Shown: positions 1 through 6,669 of the stretch, one piece after another | How the letters are laid out: each line of letters starts with the position of its first letter | Numbering within the stretch: position 1 is the first letter of the stretch | Notes under the pieces: generated by a model | Database searches by the model: none | Told to the model about the DNA's origin: nothing | The model's input: the letters and a program-made list of their open reading frames with translations, nothing else | Translations under genes and position numbers: made by a program | Assembly (NCBI GenBank): GCA_019120335.1 | Contig: DWVH01000021.1 | Location: forward strand, 1 to 60,216 | Length of the DNA: 60,216 bases | From: Candidatus Enterococcus stercoripullorum | GTDB lineage: Bacteria; Bacillota; Bacilli; Lactobacillales; Enterococcaceae | Direction: 5' to 3'

Positions 1-498
1 TGAAATCCCCGGAGTATAACGAGCCGTTGCGAATAAGGCTGCGAAAATAGGCATTTGAATTAAAATTGGTAAACATCCTGCACCAAAACCTCCAAACATG
101 CTCGTACCATTTTCAGAATAAATTCGTTGCATATCACGTTGGGCTTTTTGTTGTTGCTCAATCGTCGTTGCTTCTTTCATTTTTGCTTGGATAATATCAA
201 GCTGAGGTTTCAAGAATTGCATTTTTTCAGATTGAACCATCATTTTATGTGATTGATAAATATTTAAAGGTAAAATAATCAACCGAACGATGATAGTGAT
301 GAAGATAATGGCCCAACCATAGTTCCAATGCCAATTATCAACCATATATTGGATGCAGTTACCTAATGGGACAACTAAAAAGCGATAAATCCAACCATTA
401 GGATCTGGGTTTCCGTGTTTGTCCATTTTCACACATCCTGATAAGAAAAAGACGAGTGAAAGTAAACTCGCACTATAAAGGTATTTTTTTAATTTCAT
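1..498 (-). CDS. yidC: Membrane protein insertase YidC/OxaA, 5' part (runs off the window)
   Basis: YidC inserts membrane proteins into the cytoplasmic membrane, alone or with SecYEG. The visible 166 residues begin with a lipoprotein signal ending in LSGC (lipid-modified Cys22). A periplasmic-side stretch follows, then the first core membrane segment (WAIIFITIIVRLIILPLN), the charged cytoplasmic hairpin with QSHKMM and KAQRDMQ, and GCLPILIQMPIFAALF of the next segment. The arginine in IIVRLIILP is the conserved hydrophilic-groove residue of the family. The start has a good ribosome site (AGGAAG) in the minus-strand leader. The gene lies just downstream of acyP on the same strand and may be cotranscribed with it, as in many lactic acid bacteria. 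The C-terminal part is outside the window. Confidence 0.95.
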   Translation of the reverse strand, partial: MKLKKYLYSASLLSLVFFLSGCVKMDKHGNPDPNGWIYRFLVVPLGNCIQYMVDNWHWNYGWAIIFITIIVRLIILPLNIYQSHKMMVQSEKMQFLKPQLDIIQAKMKEATTIEQQQKAQRDMQRIYSENGTSMFGGFGAGCLPILIQMPIFAALFATARYTPGIS

Positions 499-582
499 TT
501 GTTTCTTCCTTTGCATTTAATTTACACAAGAAATACTATACTAAATTTAAGCTTGAATTTCAATGTACACACGAAAAATTCA

Positions 583-870
583 TTAATATATTACGTTGAA
601 GGACGTGTAATCGGGCATTCCCATATCTTTTTCAATTGTAAATTTTTTCACTTTGCCAAACGGTGCTGGCGATGCTTTTACACGTTCGATGAAGATGGAC
701 ATAATTGAATATTCACCAACTGCTTCAATTGTAACGGAACCATCCATCTCATTTTTAACCGTGCCGTTAATTCCCATTTCATCTGCTAAAATTTTAGTCA
801 TGTAGCGAAATCCTACCCCTTGAACCACGCCGGCGACATTCATTCGATATTTTACGACTGCTTGTGACAT
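583..870 (-). CDS. acyP: Acylphosphatase
   Basis: Small cytosolic enzyme (95 residues, normal family length) that hydrolyses the carboxyl-phosphate bond of acylphosphates. The family signature GVVQGVGFR is present with catalytic Arg22, and catalytic Asn40 sits in VKNEMDGSV. The ATG has an AAGAAGG ribosome site about eight bases upstream. Its minus-strand -10 box (TATAAT read at 906-901) is back to back with the promoter of the divergent RNA methyltransferase. The yidC gene follows 84 bases downstream with no terminator between them, so an acyP-yidC transcript is likely. Confidence 0.93.
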   Translation of the reverse strand: MSQAVVKYRMNVAGVVQGVGFRYMTKILADEMGINGTVKNEMDGSVTIEAVGEYSIMSIFIERVKASPAPFGKVKKFTIEKDMGMPDYTSFNVIY

Positions 871-900
871 GTAAACACCTTCTTTATATTATTCAACTTT

Positions 901-937
901 ATTATATCAAAAAAATGCTAGAAAACTATGGTATAAT
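901..937. promoter_or_regulatory. Divergent promoter pair, acyP (-) and RNA methyltransferase (+)
   Basis: On the plus strand an extended -10 box (TGgTATAAT, 929-937) precedes the methyltransferase gene. On the minus strand a TATAAT at 906-901 precedes acyP. The two -10 boxes are only 25 bases apart, so polymerase binding at one should interfere with the other. Neither has a good -35 box. Confidence 0.6.
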
Positions 938-970
938 ATGGAGCAGAACTTAGATTATTTGAGGTGGAAA

Positions 971-1738
971 ATGAAAGAAATATTATCATCTAAAAACGAA
1001 TTAATAAAAAAAGTAGCTAAATTACATCGACGCAAAGATCGAATGAAAGAAAAACTATATATTATGGAGGGATTCCATTTAATTGAGGAAGCTTATCGTC
1101 AAGGGGCACAAATGGAATATCTATTTGTAACAAAAAAAGCCTATCAACAATATTTTGATTTTTTTAAAGCTTTAAGCGATCAAATGATTTTGGTCAGTGA
1201 TGAAGTAATGGCTAAAATATCTGATTTACCTACACCTCAAGGAATTCTTGCTGTATTAAAAATCATTGAACCACAATTGGAAATCAAAAAGGGTAAATGG
1301 CTTTTGCTTGACTGTGTACAAGATCCTGGAAATGTTGGCACGATGATTCGTACCGCTGATGCCGCTGGTTTTGACGGGGTTGTTTTAGGTTCTGGCTGTG
1401 CAGATATTTATGCGACAAAAACTTTACGAAGTATGCAAGGGAGTCAGTTTCATTTAAAAGTGTTACAAGATGATTTATTTACGGTCATTGAGCAAATGAA
1501 GGCTGCCAATATCAAGGTATATGTCACTGAATTAAATCCTCAAGCACATCTGTATCAAGATTTACCTTATCATGAAAATGTTGCGATAATAATGGGAAAT
1601 GAAGGACAAGGTGTGAGCCAAGAAATTATCAAAATCGCGGATGAAAGTGTTTATATTCCAATTTATGGGCAAGCGGAGTCTTTAAATGTAGGTGTGGCTG
1701 CAGGGATTATGATGTATAGTCTCATTCATAAAAAGTAA
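971..1738 (+). CDS. TrmH/SpoU family RNA 2'-O-methyltransferase
   Basis: A SpoU-class (SPOUT) methyltransferase of 255 residues that probably uses S-adenosylmethionine to 2'-O-methylate rRNA or tRNA. The N-terminal third has the substrate-binding domain (IMEGFHLIEEA). The C-terminal knot domain shows the three SpoU motifs: DCVQDPGNVGTMIRTADAAGF, IIMGNEGQGVS and IPIYGQAESLNVGVAAGI. An in-frame ATG at 938 was rejected because it lies directly behind the TATAAT of the promoter and would precede the transcript start. The ATG at 971 follows GAGGTGG at 961-967. The exact RNA target cannot be read from sequence. Confidence 0.9.
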   Translation: MKEILSSKNELIKKVAKLHRRKDRMKEKLYIMEGFHLIEEAYRQGAQMEYLFVTKKAYQQYFDFFKALSDQMILVSDEVMAKISDLPTPQGILAVLKIIEPQLEIKKGKWLLLDCVQDPGNVGTMIRTADAAGFDGVVLGSGCADIYATKTLRSMQGSQFHLKVLQDDLFTVIEQMKAANIKVYVTELNPQAHLYQDLPYHENVAIIMGNEGQGVSQEIIKIADESVYIPIYGQAESLNVGVAAGIMMYSLIHKK

Positions 1739-1765
1739 AAGAAATATTAAGAACGTTGAAAACCA

Positions 1766-1794
1766 TTTTCATTTAAACGGAGGAGTGATATACT
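1766..1794 (+). promoter_or_regulatory. Promoter of the HD-domain gene
   Basis: TTTTCA at 1766-1771 and TATACT at 1789-1794 are separated by 17 bases, with a TGa extension just before the -10. Transcription would start near 1801, ahead of the HD gene. Confidence 0.5.
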
Positions 1795-1828
1795 GACTTC
1801 AGATTTTAATTGAAGGTGGCAAAGTTGA

Positions 1829-2323
1829 ATGACAAATAAATGGAAGTATGATTTGGAATATATGTCTTATGTTGGTGATTTATTAGCTACTGATGAAGTA
1901 CAAAGATTGGCTGAATTTACGCAACATTTTCATTCTACAAGATTAGATCATTCAATTAGTGTGTCCTACTATAGCTATAAAATCACGAAGAAACTTGGCT
2001 GGAATGCAAAAGCAACGGCCAGAGCGGGTGTATTACATGATTTATTCTTTTATGATTGGCGCACCACTAAGTTCGATGAAGGAACGCATGCTTATATGCA
2101 TCCTAGAATAGCTGTTAAGAATGCAGAAAAAATTACCGAATTATCTGATTTAGAAAAAGATATTATTATTAAACATATGTGGGGCGCAACGATTGCACCT
2201 CCGCGATATAAAGAAGGTTACGTTGTTACGATGGTTGATAAGTATTGTGCGATTAAAGAAGCGTTACAGCCTTTGCTTGAAAAGATCAACCTCCGTACAA
2301 AACGTCAACGAGTAAGTGCATGA
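1829..2323 (+). CDS. HD-domain hydrolase
   Basis: A 164-residue single-domain protein of the HD superfamily of metal-dependent phosphohydrolases. The metal-binding pattern is visible: His in TRLDHSISV, the HD pair in AGVLHDLFFYDW, His in GTHAYMHPRIA, His in IIKHMWGAT and a late Asp in TMVDKYCA. Family members act on nucleotides or phosphorylated compounds, but the substrate is unknown here. The start has AAGGTGG at a proper distance. The gene stands alone, between its own promoter and a strong terminator. Confidence 0.85.
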   Translation: MTNKWKYDLEYMSYVGDLLATDEVQRLAEFTQHFHSTRLDHSISVSYYSYKITKKLGWNAKATARAGVLHDLFFYDWRTTKFDEGTHAYMHPRIAVKNAEKITELSDLEKDIIIKHMWGATIAPPRYKEGYVVTMVDKYCAIKEALQPLLEKINLRTKRQRVSA

Positions 2324-2351
2324 GTCTTTAAATCAATCATGATTTTATAAT

Positions 2352-2398
2352 GAACATTCTCGCTGTTGGTATTTATCATTAGCGTGAATGTTCTTTTT
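2352..2398 (+). terminator. Rho-independent terminator after the HD gene
   Basis: The 13-base arms GAACATTCTCGCT (2352-2364) and AGCGTGAATGTTC (2381-2393) pair with one mismatch and are followed by TTTTT. Confidence 0.85.
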
Positions 2399-2524
2399 GC
2401 TTTTCAAATACCAAGAGATGAATTGAAGGACGAAAAATAGGACGTTTTATGTCGGTTTGCTAGAGTTTTTTGAATGTTCCAAGTATAATAGAATTTGGAT
2501 AGGTAGAATACGGGGGAGATTGCG

Positions 2525-3205
2525 GTGAAAAAATGGTTCATCCTATTATTCGGTTTGTTTATCTTGTCAGGGTGTAGTCATCATAAACCGACTATATCTG
2601 AAGAGCAAGCAGCACAAGTCTTCGTGAAAAGTGTTATCTACAATAAAAAGCAGAAAGATTTTATCGAAAATTTTGTGGATGGTCGTGCGATACTCAAGGA
2701 GATGGAGCATTCAAAAGATGGTGAATTTTCTAAAGAACTTATTACCCAGATGACTGAAGCTTCTGCGATGTCTAATCAGCAAGCGCAACAGTTAGCTGAT
2801 GCATTAACGAATACTTTAAAACAAGAAACGAATTATAAAGTAAAATCTGTGAAAAAGCAAAAAAAGCATCACTATCTGGTTACCTACGAAATTTATGGTA
2901 TTAATTTTGTAACAGCCCTTAGTAATGCCTTGCAGGAAAGTTACGGAAAAATCGCGAACGACGCATCCTTTTTTGGCGATGATGAAAAAATAAATGAGTT
3001 ATTTTTTGAACAGTTACTACATCAAATCATGCAAGTTGGCAAGGTGAAAAAACCTACGATCGTTCAGTTGCAGATTGTGCAAAAAGAAAAAATGTGGGAA
3101 ATCCCAAATTCACAGGTAGAAAATATTCATGCTTTAATTTCAGCATTTTGGATAGGGATTACTGATGAAGAAGTAATGAAGGAATCTTTACGTCAAGCGA
3201 TTTAA
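2525..3205 (+). CDS. Putative lipoprotein of unknown function
   Basis: A 226-residue secreted lipoprotein. The signal peptide ends in LSGC, giving lipid-modified Cys17, so the protein should be anchored on the outer face of the membrane. The rest is a soluble, lysine- and glutamine-rich, mostly helical domain resembling small lipoproteins of low-GC Gram-positives (DUF4878/DUF5105-like fold is possible). The start is GTG, with CGGGGGAGA just upstream and a TATAAT at 2484-2489 as likely -10. It converges on dacA and shares a bidirectional terminator with it. I do not recognise a specific function. Confidence 0.75.
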   Translation: MKKWFILLFGLFILSGCSHHKPTISEEQAAQVFVKSVIYNKKQKDFIENFVDGRAILKEMEHSKDGEFSKELITQMTEASAMSNQQAQQLADALTNTLKQETNYKVKSVKKQKKHHYLVTYEIYGINFVTALSNALQESYGKIANDASFFGDDEKINELFFEQLLHQIMQVGKVKKPTIVQLQIVQKEKMWEIPNSQVENIHALISAFWIGITDEEVMKESLRQAI

Positions 3206-3221
3206 GACGAATAATAATTAA

Positions 3222-3262
3222 TAGGTGAGTATCTAACGAATCAAAAGTTCGATACTCACCTA
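3222..3262. terminator. Terminator between the lipoprotein gene and dacA (converging)
   Basis: Perfect 12-base arms TAGGTGAGTATC (3222-3233) and GATACTCACCTA (3251-3262) with a 17-base loop. A T-rich tail exists on the plus side (TTTGTTTC) and a weaker one on the minus side, so it probably serves both genes. Confidence 0.8.
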
Positions 3263-3277
3263 TTTGTTTCATTTACT

Positions 3278-4576
3278 TTAGAATATTTTACTGAAAAAAT
3301 CCTTGATATTTCGATAAATAATCACAAAGAAGTTTGCTTTTTGGACTGATTCTGTAGTGATGATTGGCCCGGTAACAGAAGGATTTTTTGCGTTAGGTAG
3401 ATAACCATAAGGATCTTGTGGGTTAGAAATGGTTAAGTTCCCCACTTTTCGGTTGATTTTAATTGGTGCTTCTATCACTTTGTCAGATAGTGTCACTTCA
3501 TAACTGAGTTGGTTTCTGTCAAAATTAACAGGTAACCATAATGTGTAACTCTTTTGGTTGGTCACAGCAGCATGGAATGTTTTTCCGTTTTTTACATCTA
3601 CTTGTGTTAAATTAGGAATACCCTCTTCGGCTTTTAACACTTCAACGGCTTGCCATTGATTGAGCGCATAATCCATTAGTTTGTTCGTTTCGACAAACCT
3701 CGCACTAGGATCATTCTCTTGATTATTAGCATGTAGAACTACTGTGATTACACGACGATTATTTTGCTCGATTACGCCAACGAAGCACGCCCCTGCTAAA
3801 TCTGTCGTCCCTGTTTTTAATCCAAGGACCCCAGGTTTTCCCATAGCAAGTCCAGGTAATAGCTGATTCCAGTTGGTCATTAAACTTGGTTGTTGACTGC
3901 TTACACCAAATGTTTCTTGTACAGTACTAGTAATATTGAGTACTTCGGGATAATCTTTGATGAATTGAGAAGCGATGATTGCAACGTCTTGGGCAGACAT
4001 TTCATTTTCTTCATCAGACGCACTTCCAGGATAGCTAAAATCACCTAAATAACTATTATTTAATCCTGAAACCGAGATGATTTTCGCATCATGAATATCC
4101 AAACTTTCAGCTTTCTGCCGCATCATGTCAACAAAATCTTTTTGGTTACCGGCAACTTTTTCTCCAAGTGCCATAACAGCAGCATTAGCCGATTGAATGA
4201 GACTCGCATGAATTAATTCCTCTACTGTATAGCTCGCATTAGCCACTAAAGGCACATTAGATAAGTCCGGCTGCACGCTAAGGCTAGCTAATTCTGGGGA
4301 AATGGTCACTTGATCTTGTAGGCTGAGTTTACCAGCTTTAATTTGATCATAAACGACATAGATACTTAACACTTTGGTAATAGAAGCAATGGGTAGTGGT
4401 GTGGTACTATCTTGCGCATAGAAGATTTTTCCTGTATCAGCATCCACAGCAATTGCCGCTTTGGCATCGATGGAAAAGGTATCTTGGTTTTCATCAGCCC
4501 AAAGAGGAACTGCAGAAATCAAACATAAAAAAAGTGTGAGTACGATGAAATAAAGTGGTTTGATAACTTTTTTCAA
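3278..4576 (-). CDS. dacA: D-alanyl-D-alanine carboxypeptidase (PBP5/DacA type)
   Basis: A low-molecular-weight penicillin-binding protein (432 residues) that removes the terminal D-Ala from peptidoglycan stem peptides outside the membrane. A signal peptide covers about residues 1-27 (cleavage near PLWA-DE). The serine-peptidase motifs are all present: SITK with nucleophile Ser65 and Lys68, SAN at 129-131, and KTGT near residue 255. A PBP5 C-terminal beta domain follows about residues 300-395, and the final amphipathic segment (FFVIIYRNIKDFFSKIF) should anchor the enzyme on the membrane. The start codon is TTG with AAGGAGG eight bases upstream on the minus strand. Confidence 0.93.
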   Translation of the reverse strand: MKKVIKPLYFIVLTLFLCLISAVPLWADENQDTFSIDAKAAIAVDADTGKIFYAQDSTTPLPIASITKVLSIYVVYDQIKAGKLSLQDQVTISPELASLSVQPDLSNVPLVANASYTVEELIHASLIQSANAAVMALGEKVAGNQKDFVDMMRQKAESLDIHDAKIISVSGLNNSYLGDFSYPGSASDEENEMSAQDVAIIASQFIKDYPEVLNITSTVQETFGVSSQQPSLMTNWNQLLPGLAMGKPGVLGLKTGTTDLAGACFVGVIEQNNRRVITVVLHANNQENDPSARFVETNKLMDYALNQWQAVEVLKAEEGIPNLTQVDVKNGKTFHAAVTNQKSYTLWLPVNFDRNQLSYEVTLSDKVIEAPIKINRKVGNLTISNPQDPYGYLPNAKNPSVTGPIITTESVQKANFFVIIYRNIKDFFSKIF

Positions 4577-4671
4577 AGGTGATCCTCCTTAATTTTTCTA
4601 AAATTGAGTGTATCAAACAAAATGCTTTTAATCAAGAGAATCAAATAACTAGAAAACAATCATTCTTGTGT

Positions 4672-4677
4672 TATAAT
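4672..4677 (+). promoter_or_regulatory. -10 element of the helicase promoter
   Basis: TGtTATAAT (4669-4677) is a perfect extended -10 and lies 30 bases before the helicase start. No good -35 is seen, as is usual for extended -10 promoters. Confidence 0.55.
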
Positions 4678-4706
4678 TTAACTATAAATTTTTTTAGGAG
4701 GGAAAT

Positions 4707-5831
4707 ATGGATATCAACCAACTGCCTGAGATATGGCAAGCAAGATGGCAATCTGAAAAATTTCAATCACCAACCAAAATTCAGGAGAAAGTATTCAATC
4801 CCATCAAAGAAGGAAAATCTATCGTGGGTGTTTCACCAACCGGTTCTGGTAAAACCATCGCCTACCTTTTGCCTAGTCTTTTGAAAGTAGTTCCTAATCA
4901 AGGGGTTCAGCTGGTCGTTATAACCGCAACGCAAGAACTAGCCATGCAAGTCACAGATGTCGCTCGATTATGGGCGAAAGATTTAGGTTTAAAAGTTCAA
5001 AGCTTAATCGGTGGTGCAAACATCAAACGCCAAATTGAAAAATTAAAACAACGACCAGAAGTGGTAATTGGTACTGCTGGTAGAATCGCAGAACTAAATC
5101 AACAGAAAAAGTTAAAATTACATCAGGTGAAAACCCTAGTCCTTGATGAAGCAGATCAATTATTAAAAAGTAACCAAGAAAGTAAATTACTATCACCCAT
5201 TTTAAAAGCGATGGATAACAATGTCCAAGTATTGGCTTTTTCAGCTAGTGGTAGCCATTTACCGGAATTATTTTTACAAAACTATCAATTATCACTTACC
5301 TTAGTAGATGTGACAGCTGAAGATACTTCGAAAGGAACAATCGAACACGGATATATTGTTTGGCCTAAAAGAGACCGTTTAGATTTTTTACGACGACTGG
5401 GGAACATTGAAGATATCAATGCACTTGTCTTTTTCAATCGTTTGAGTGAATTAGGTGCGATGGAAGATAAATTGATTTATCATCGCATACCTGTGGCTTC
5501 CTTAGCTTCAGATCAGAGCGCCCAGTTACGTAAAATTGCTTTACATGCTTTTAGACAACATCAAGCAAAATTACTTCTATGTACGGATGTTGCTACGCGA
5601 GGCCTAGATATTGATGATTTGTCCTTGGTCGTCAATATGGAGTTTATTCATGATGAAAAAACATACCTGCATCGAAGTGGAAGAGTTGGAAGAATGGGGA
5701 AAGCTGGTTTTGTAGTAACACTTCTTGAAGAGCGTGAAGTGAAGGAATTCAATAAGTTTTTAGCGAAACAGCAATTATCTGCAAAGGAATATTATTTATA
5801 TGCAGGTAAGATTACGACTTCTCGTAAATAA
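4707..5831 (+). CDS. yfmL: DEAD-box RNA helicase, YfmL type
   Basis: A short DEAD-box ATPase of 374 residues (B. subtilis YfmL is of almost the same size), expected to remodel RNA, probably in ribosome assembly or at low temperature. In order: Q-motif (FQSPTKIQ), motif I (PTGSGKT), motif Ib region (GTAGR), motif II (LDEAD), motif III (SAS instead of the usual SAT), motif V (TDVATRGLDI) and motif VI (HRSGRVGRMG). It ends right after the second RecA domain without the basic tail found in CshA. AGGAGG sits immediately before the ATG. Gene symbol by similarity of size and architecture only. Confidence 0.85.
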   Translation: MDINQLPEIWQARWQSEKFQSPTKIQEKVFNPIKEGKSIVGVSPTGSGKTIAYLLPSLLKVVPNQGVQLVVITATQELAMQVTDVARLWAKDLGLKVQSLIGGANIKRQIEKLKQRPEVVIGTAGRIAELNQQKKLKLHQVKTLVLDEADQLLKSNQESKLLSPILKAMDNNVQVLAFSASGSHLPELFLQNYQLSLTLVDVTAEDTSKGTIEHGYIVWPKRDRLDFLRRLGNIEDINALVFFNRLSELGAMEDKLIYHRIPVASLASDQSAQLRKIALHAFRQHQAKLLLCTDVATRGLDIDDLSLVVNMEFIHDEKTYLHRSGRVGRMGKAGFVVTLLEEREVKEFNKFLAKQQLSAKEYYLYAGKITTSRK

Positions 5832-5834
5832 GTA

Positions 5835-5879
5835 CAAAAAACAGGTAGCTTCTGATTGGACTTGGAAGCTACCTGTTTT
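5835..5879. terminator. Bidirectional terminator between helicase gene and tRNA-Arg
   Basis: CAGGTAGCTTC (5842-5852) pairs perfectly with GAAGCTACCTG (5865-5875). A-run at 5835-5841 and T-run at 5876-5879 give U-tails in both directions, so the stem ends the helicase mRNA and the opposing tRNA transcript. Confidence 0.85.
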
Positions 5880-5890
5880 GCGATGGTAAA

Positions 5891-5964
5891 CGTCCACGGG
5901 CGGAATTGAACCGCCGACCTTACGCTTAGGAGGCGTGCGCTCTATCCTACTGAGCTACGCGGAC
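5891..5964 (-). tRNA. tRNA-Arg (anticodon CCT)
   Basis: The minus strand folds as a complete cloverleaf: acceptor GTCCGCG/CGTGGAC, D-stem GCTC/GAGC, anticodon loop CTCCTAA giving anticodon CCT (reads AGG), T-stem GGCGG/CCGCC with loop TTCAATT. The top pair of the anticodon stem is C-A, leaving four good pairs. The 3' CCA is not encoded and must be added enzymatically. The discriminator base is G. Confidence 0.95.
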
Positions 5965-5982
5965 TCATTTTTACTAATCGTT

Positions 5983-6011
5983 ATTTTACAATCATTAAGT
6001 TAAATTTGCAA
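5983..6011 (-). promoter_or_regulatory. Promoter of tRNA-Arg
   Basis: Read on the minus strand, TTGCAA (6011-6006) and TAAAAT (5988-5983) are 17 bases apart, and the tRNA 5' end is about 19 bases past the -10. Confidence 0.6.
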
Positions 6012-6191
6012 GCGACATTTTAGAAAAAATGTATTAATTATATGATATTATAACGAAACCTAATTATCTAGAATCGAATAAACAACAGACGTTGAGTGGT
6101 GAAATCAACAAAAAAATTCGGTATAAAATTGAAAAATACCTGAGTGAACTTGAAAAAATATAAATTATTTCAAAAAAATCCTATCATTTTG

Positions 6192-6341
6192 TGCTATAGT
6201 GTGTTACTATATAGAGGTAGTTTTTGTAACGGTGATTTATGGTAGTTCGTTTCAATATAAATAAACATCTTCCACAAGTTTCCCAAAACAATGAATTGCA
6301 ATATTAATTTATGTGTGTGATACACAAGGAGGATTTTATTT
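6192..6341 (+). promoter_or_regulatory. Promoter and long 5' leader of cspA
   Basis: Two overlapping extended -10 boxes are seen, TGcTATAGT (6192-6200) and TGtTACTAT (6202-6210). Either one would give an untranslated leader of about 125-140 bases before the cold-shock gene. Long leaders of this size are typical of cold-induced csp mRNAs, where they fold differently in the cold. The rest of the gap from 5965 holds only the tRNA promoter; I see no gene between 6012 and 6191. Confidence 0.45.
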
Positions 6342-6542
6342 ATGCAAACAGGTACAGTGAAATGGTTTAATGCTGAAAAAGGATTTGGCTTCATTACAGG
6401 TGAAGATGGCAAGGATGTATTCGTACATTTTTCAGCTATCCAAAGTGATGGCTACAAAACTTTAGAAGAAGGTCAAAGTGTTACTTTTGATGTTGAAGAA
6501 GGACAACGTGGACCTCAAGCGACAAATGTTGTAAAAGCTTAA
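6342..6542 (+). CDS. cspA: Cold-shock protein (first copy)
   Basis: A 66-residue single cold-shock domain protein that binds single-stranded RNA and DNA and acts as an RNA chaperone in the cytoplasm. RNP1 (KGFGFIT) and RNP2 (VFVHFSAI) are intact and the length is standard. AAGGAGG precedes the ATG. It is monocistronic: a long leader lies upstream and a terminator directly downstream. A paralogue with the same length sits at 21579-21779. Confidence 0.96.
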   Translation: MQTGTVKWFNAEKGFGFITGEDGKDVFVHFSAIQSDGYKTLEEGQSVTFDVEEGQRGPQATNVVKA

Positions 6543-6560
6543 TCGTTAATAAAAATGTTC

Positions 6561-6597
6561 AAGATCTACTGGCTTTTGTTAGTAGGTCTTTTTTTAT
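6561..6597 (+). terminator. Terminator of cspA
   Basis: AGATCTACT (6562-6570) pairs with AGTAGGTCT (6581-6589) with one G-T wobble, followed by a run of T. Confidence 0.85.
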
Positions 6598-6669
6598 TTT
6601 GTTTTTATTGTAAAAATTCGTTATACTGTTTCTTGGGAAATATAAAGTGAATGGAAAGAAGGTGCTGAA

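Noticed and set aside
4579-4884. 101-codon plus-strand frame overlapping the helicase start
   Set aside because: It overlaps the clear YfmL-type gene in another frame, has no ribosome site and no domain, and ends inside the helicase Walker A region.
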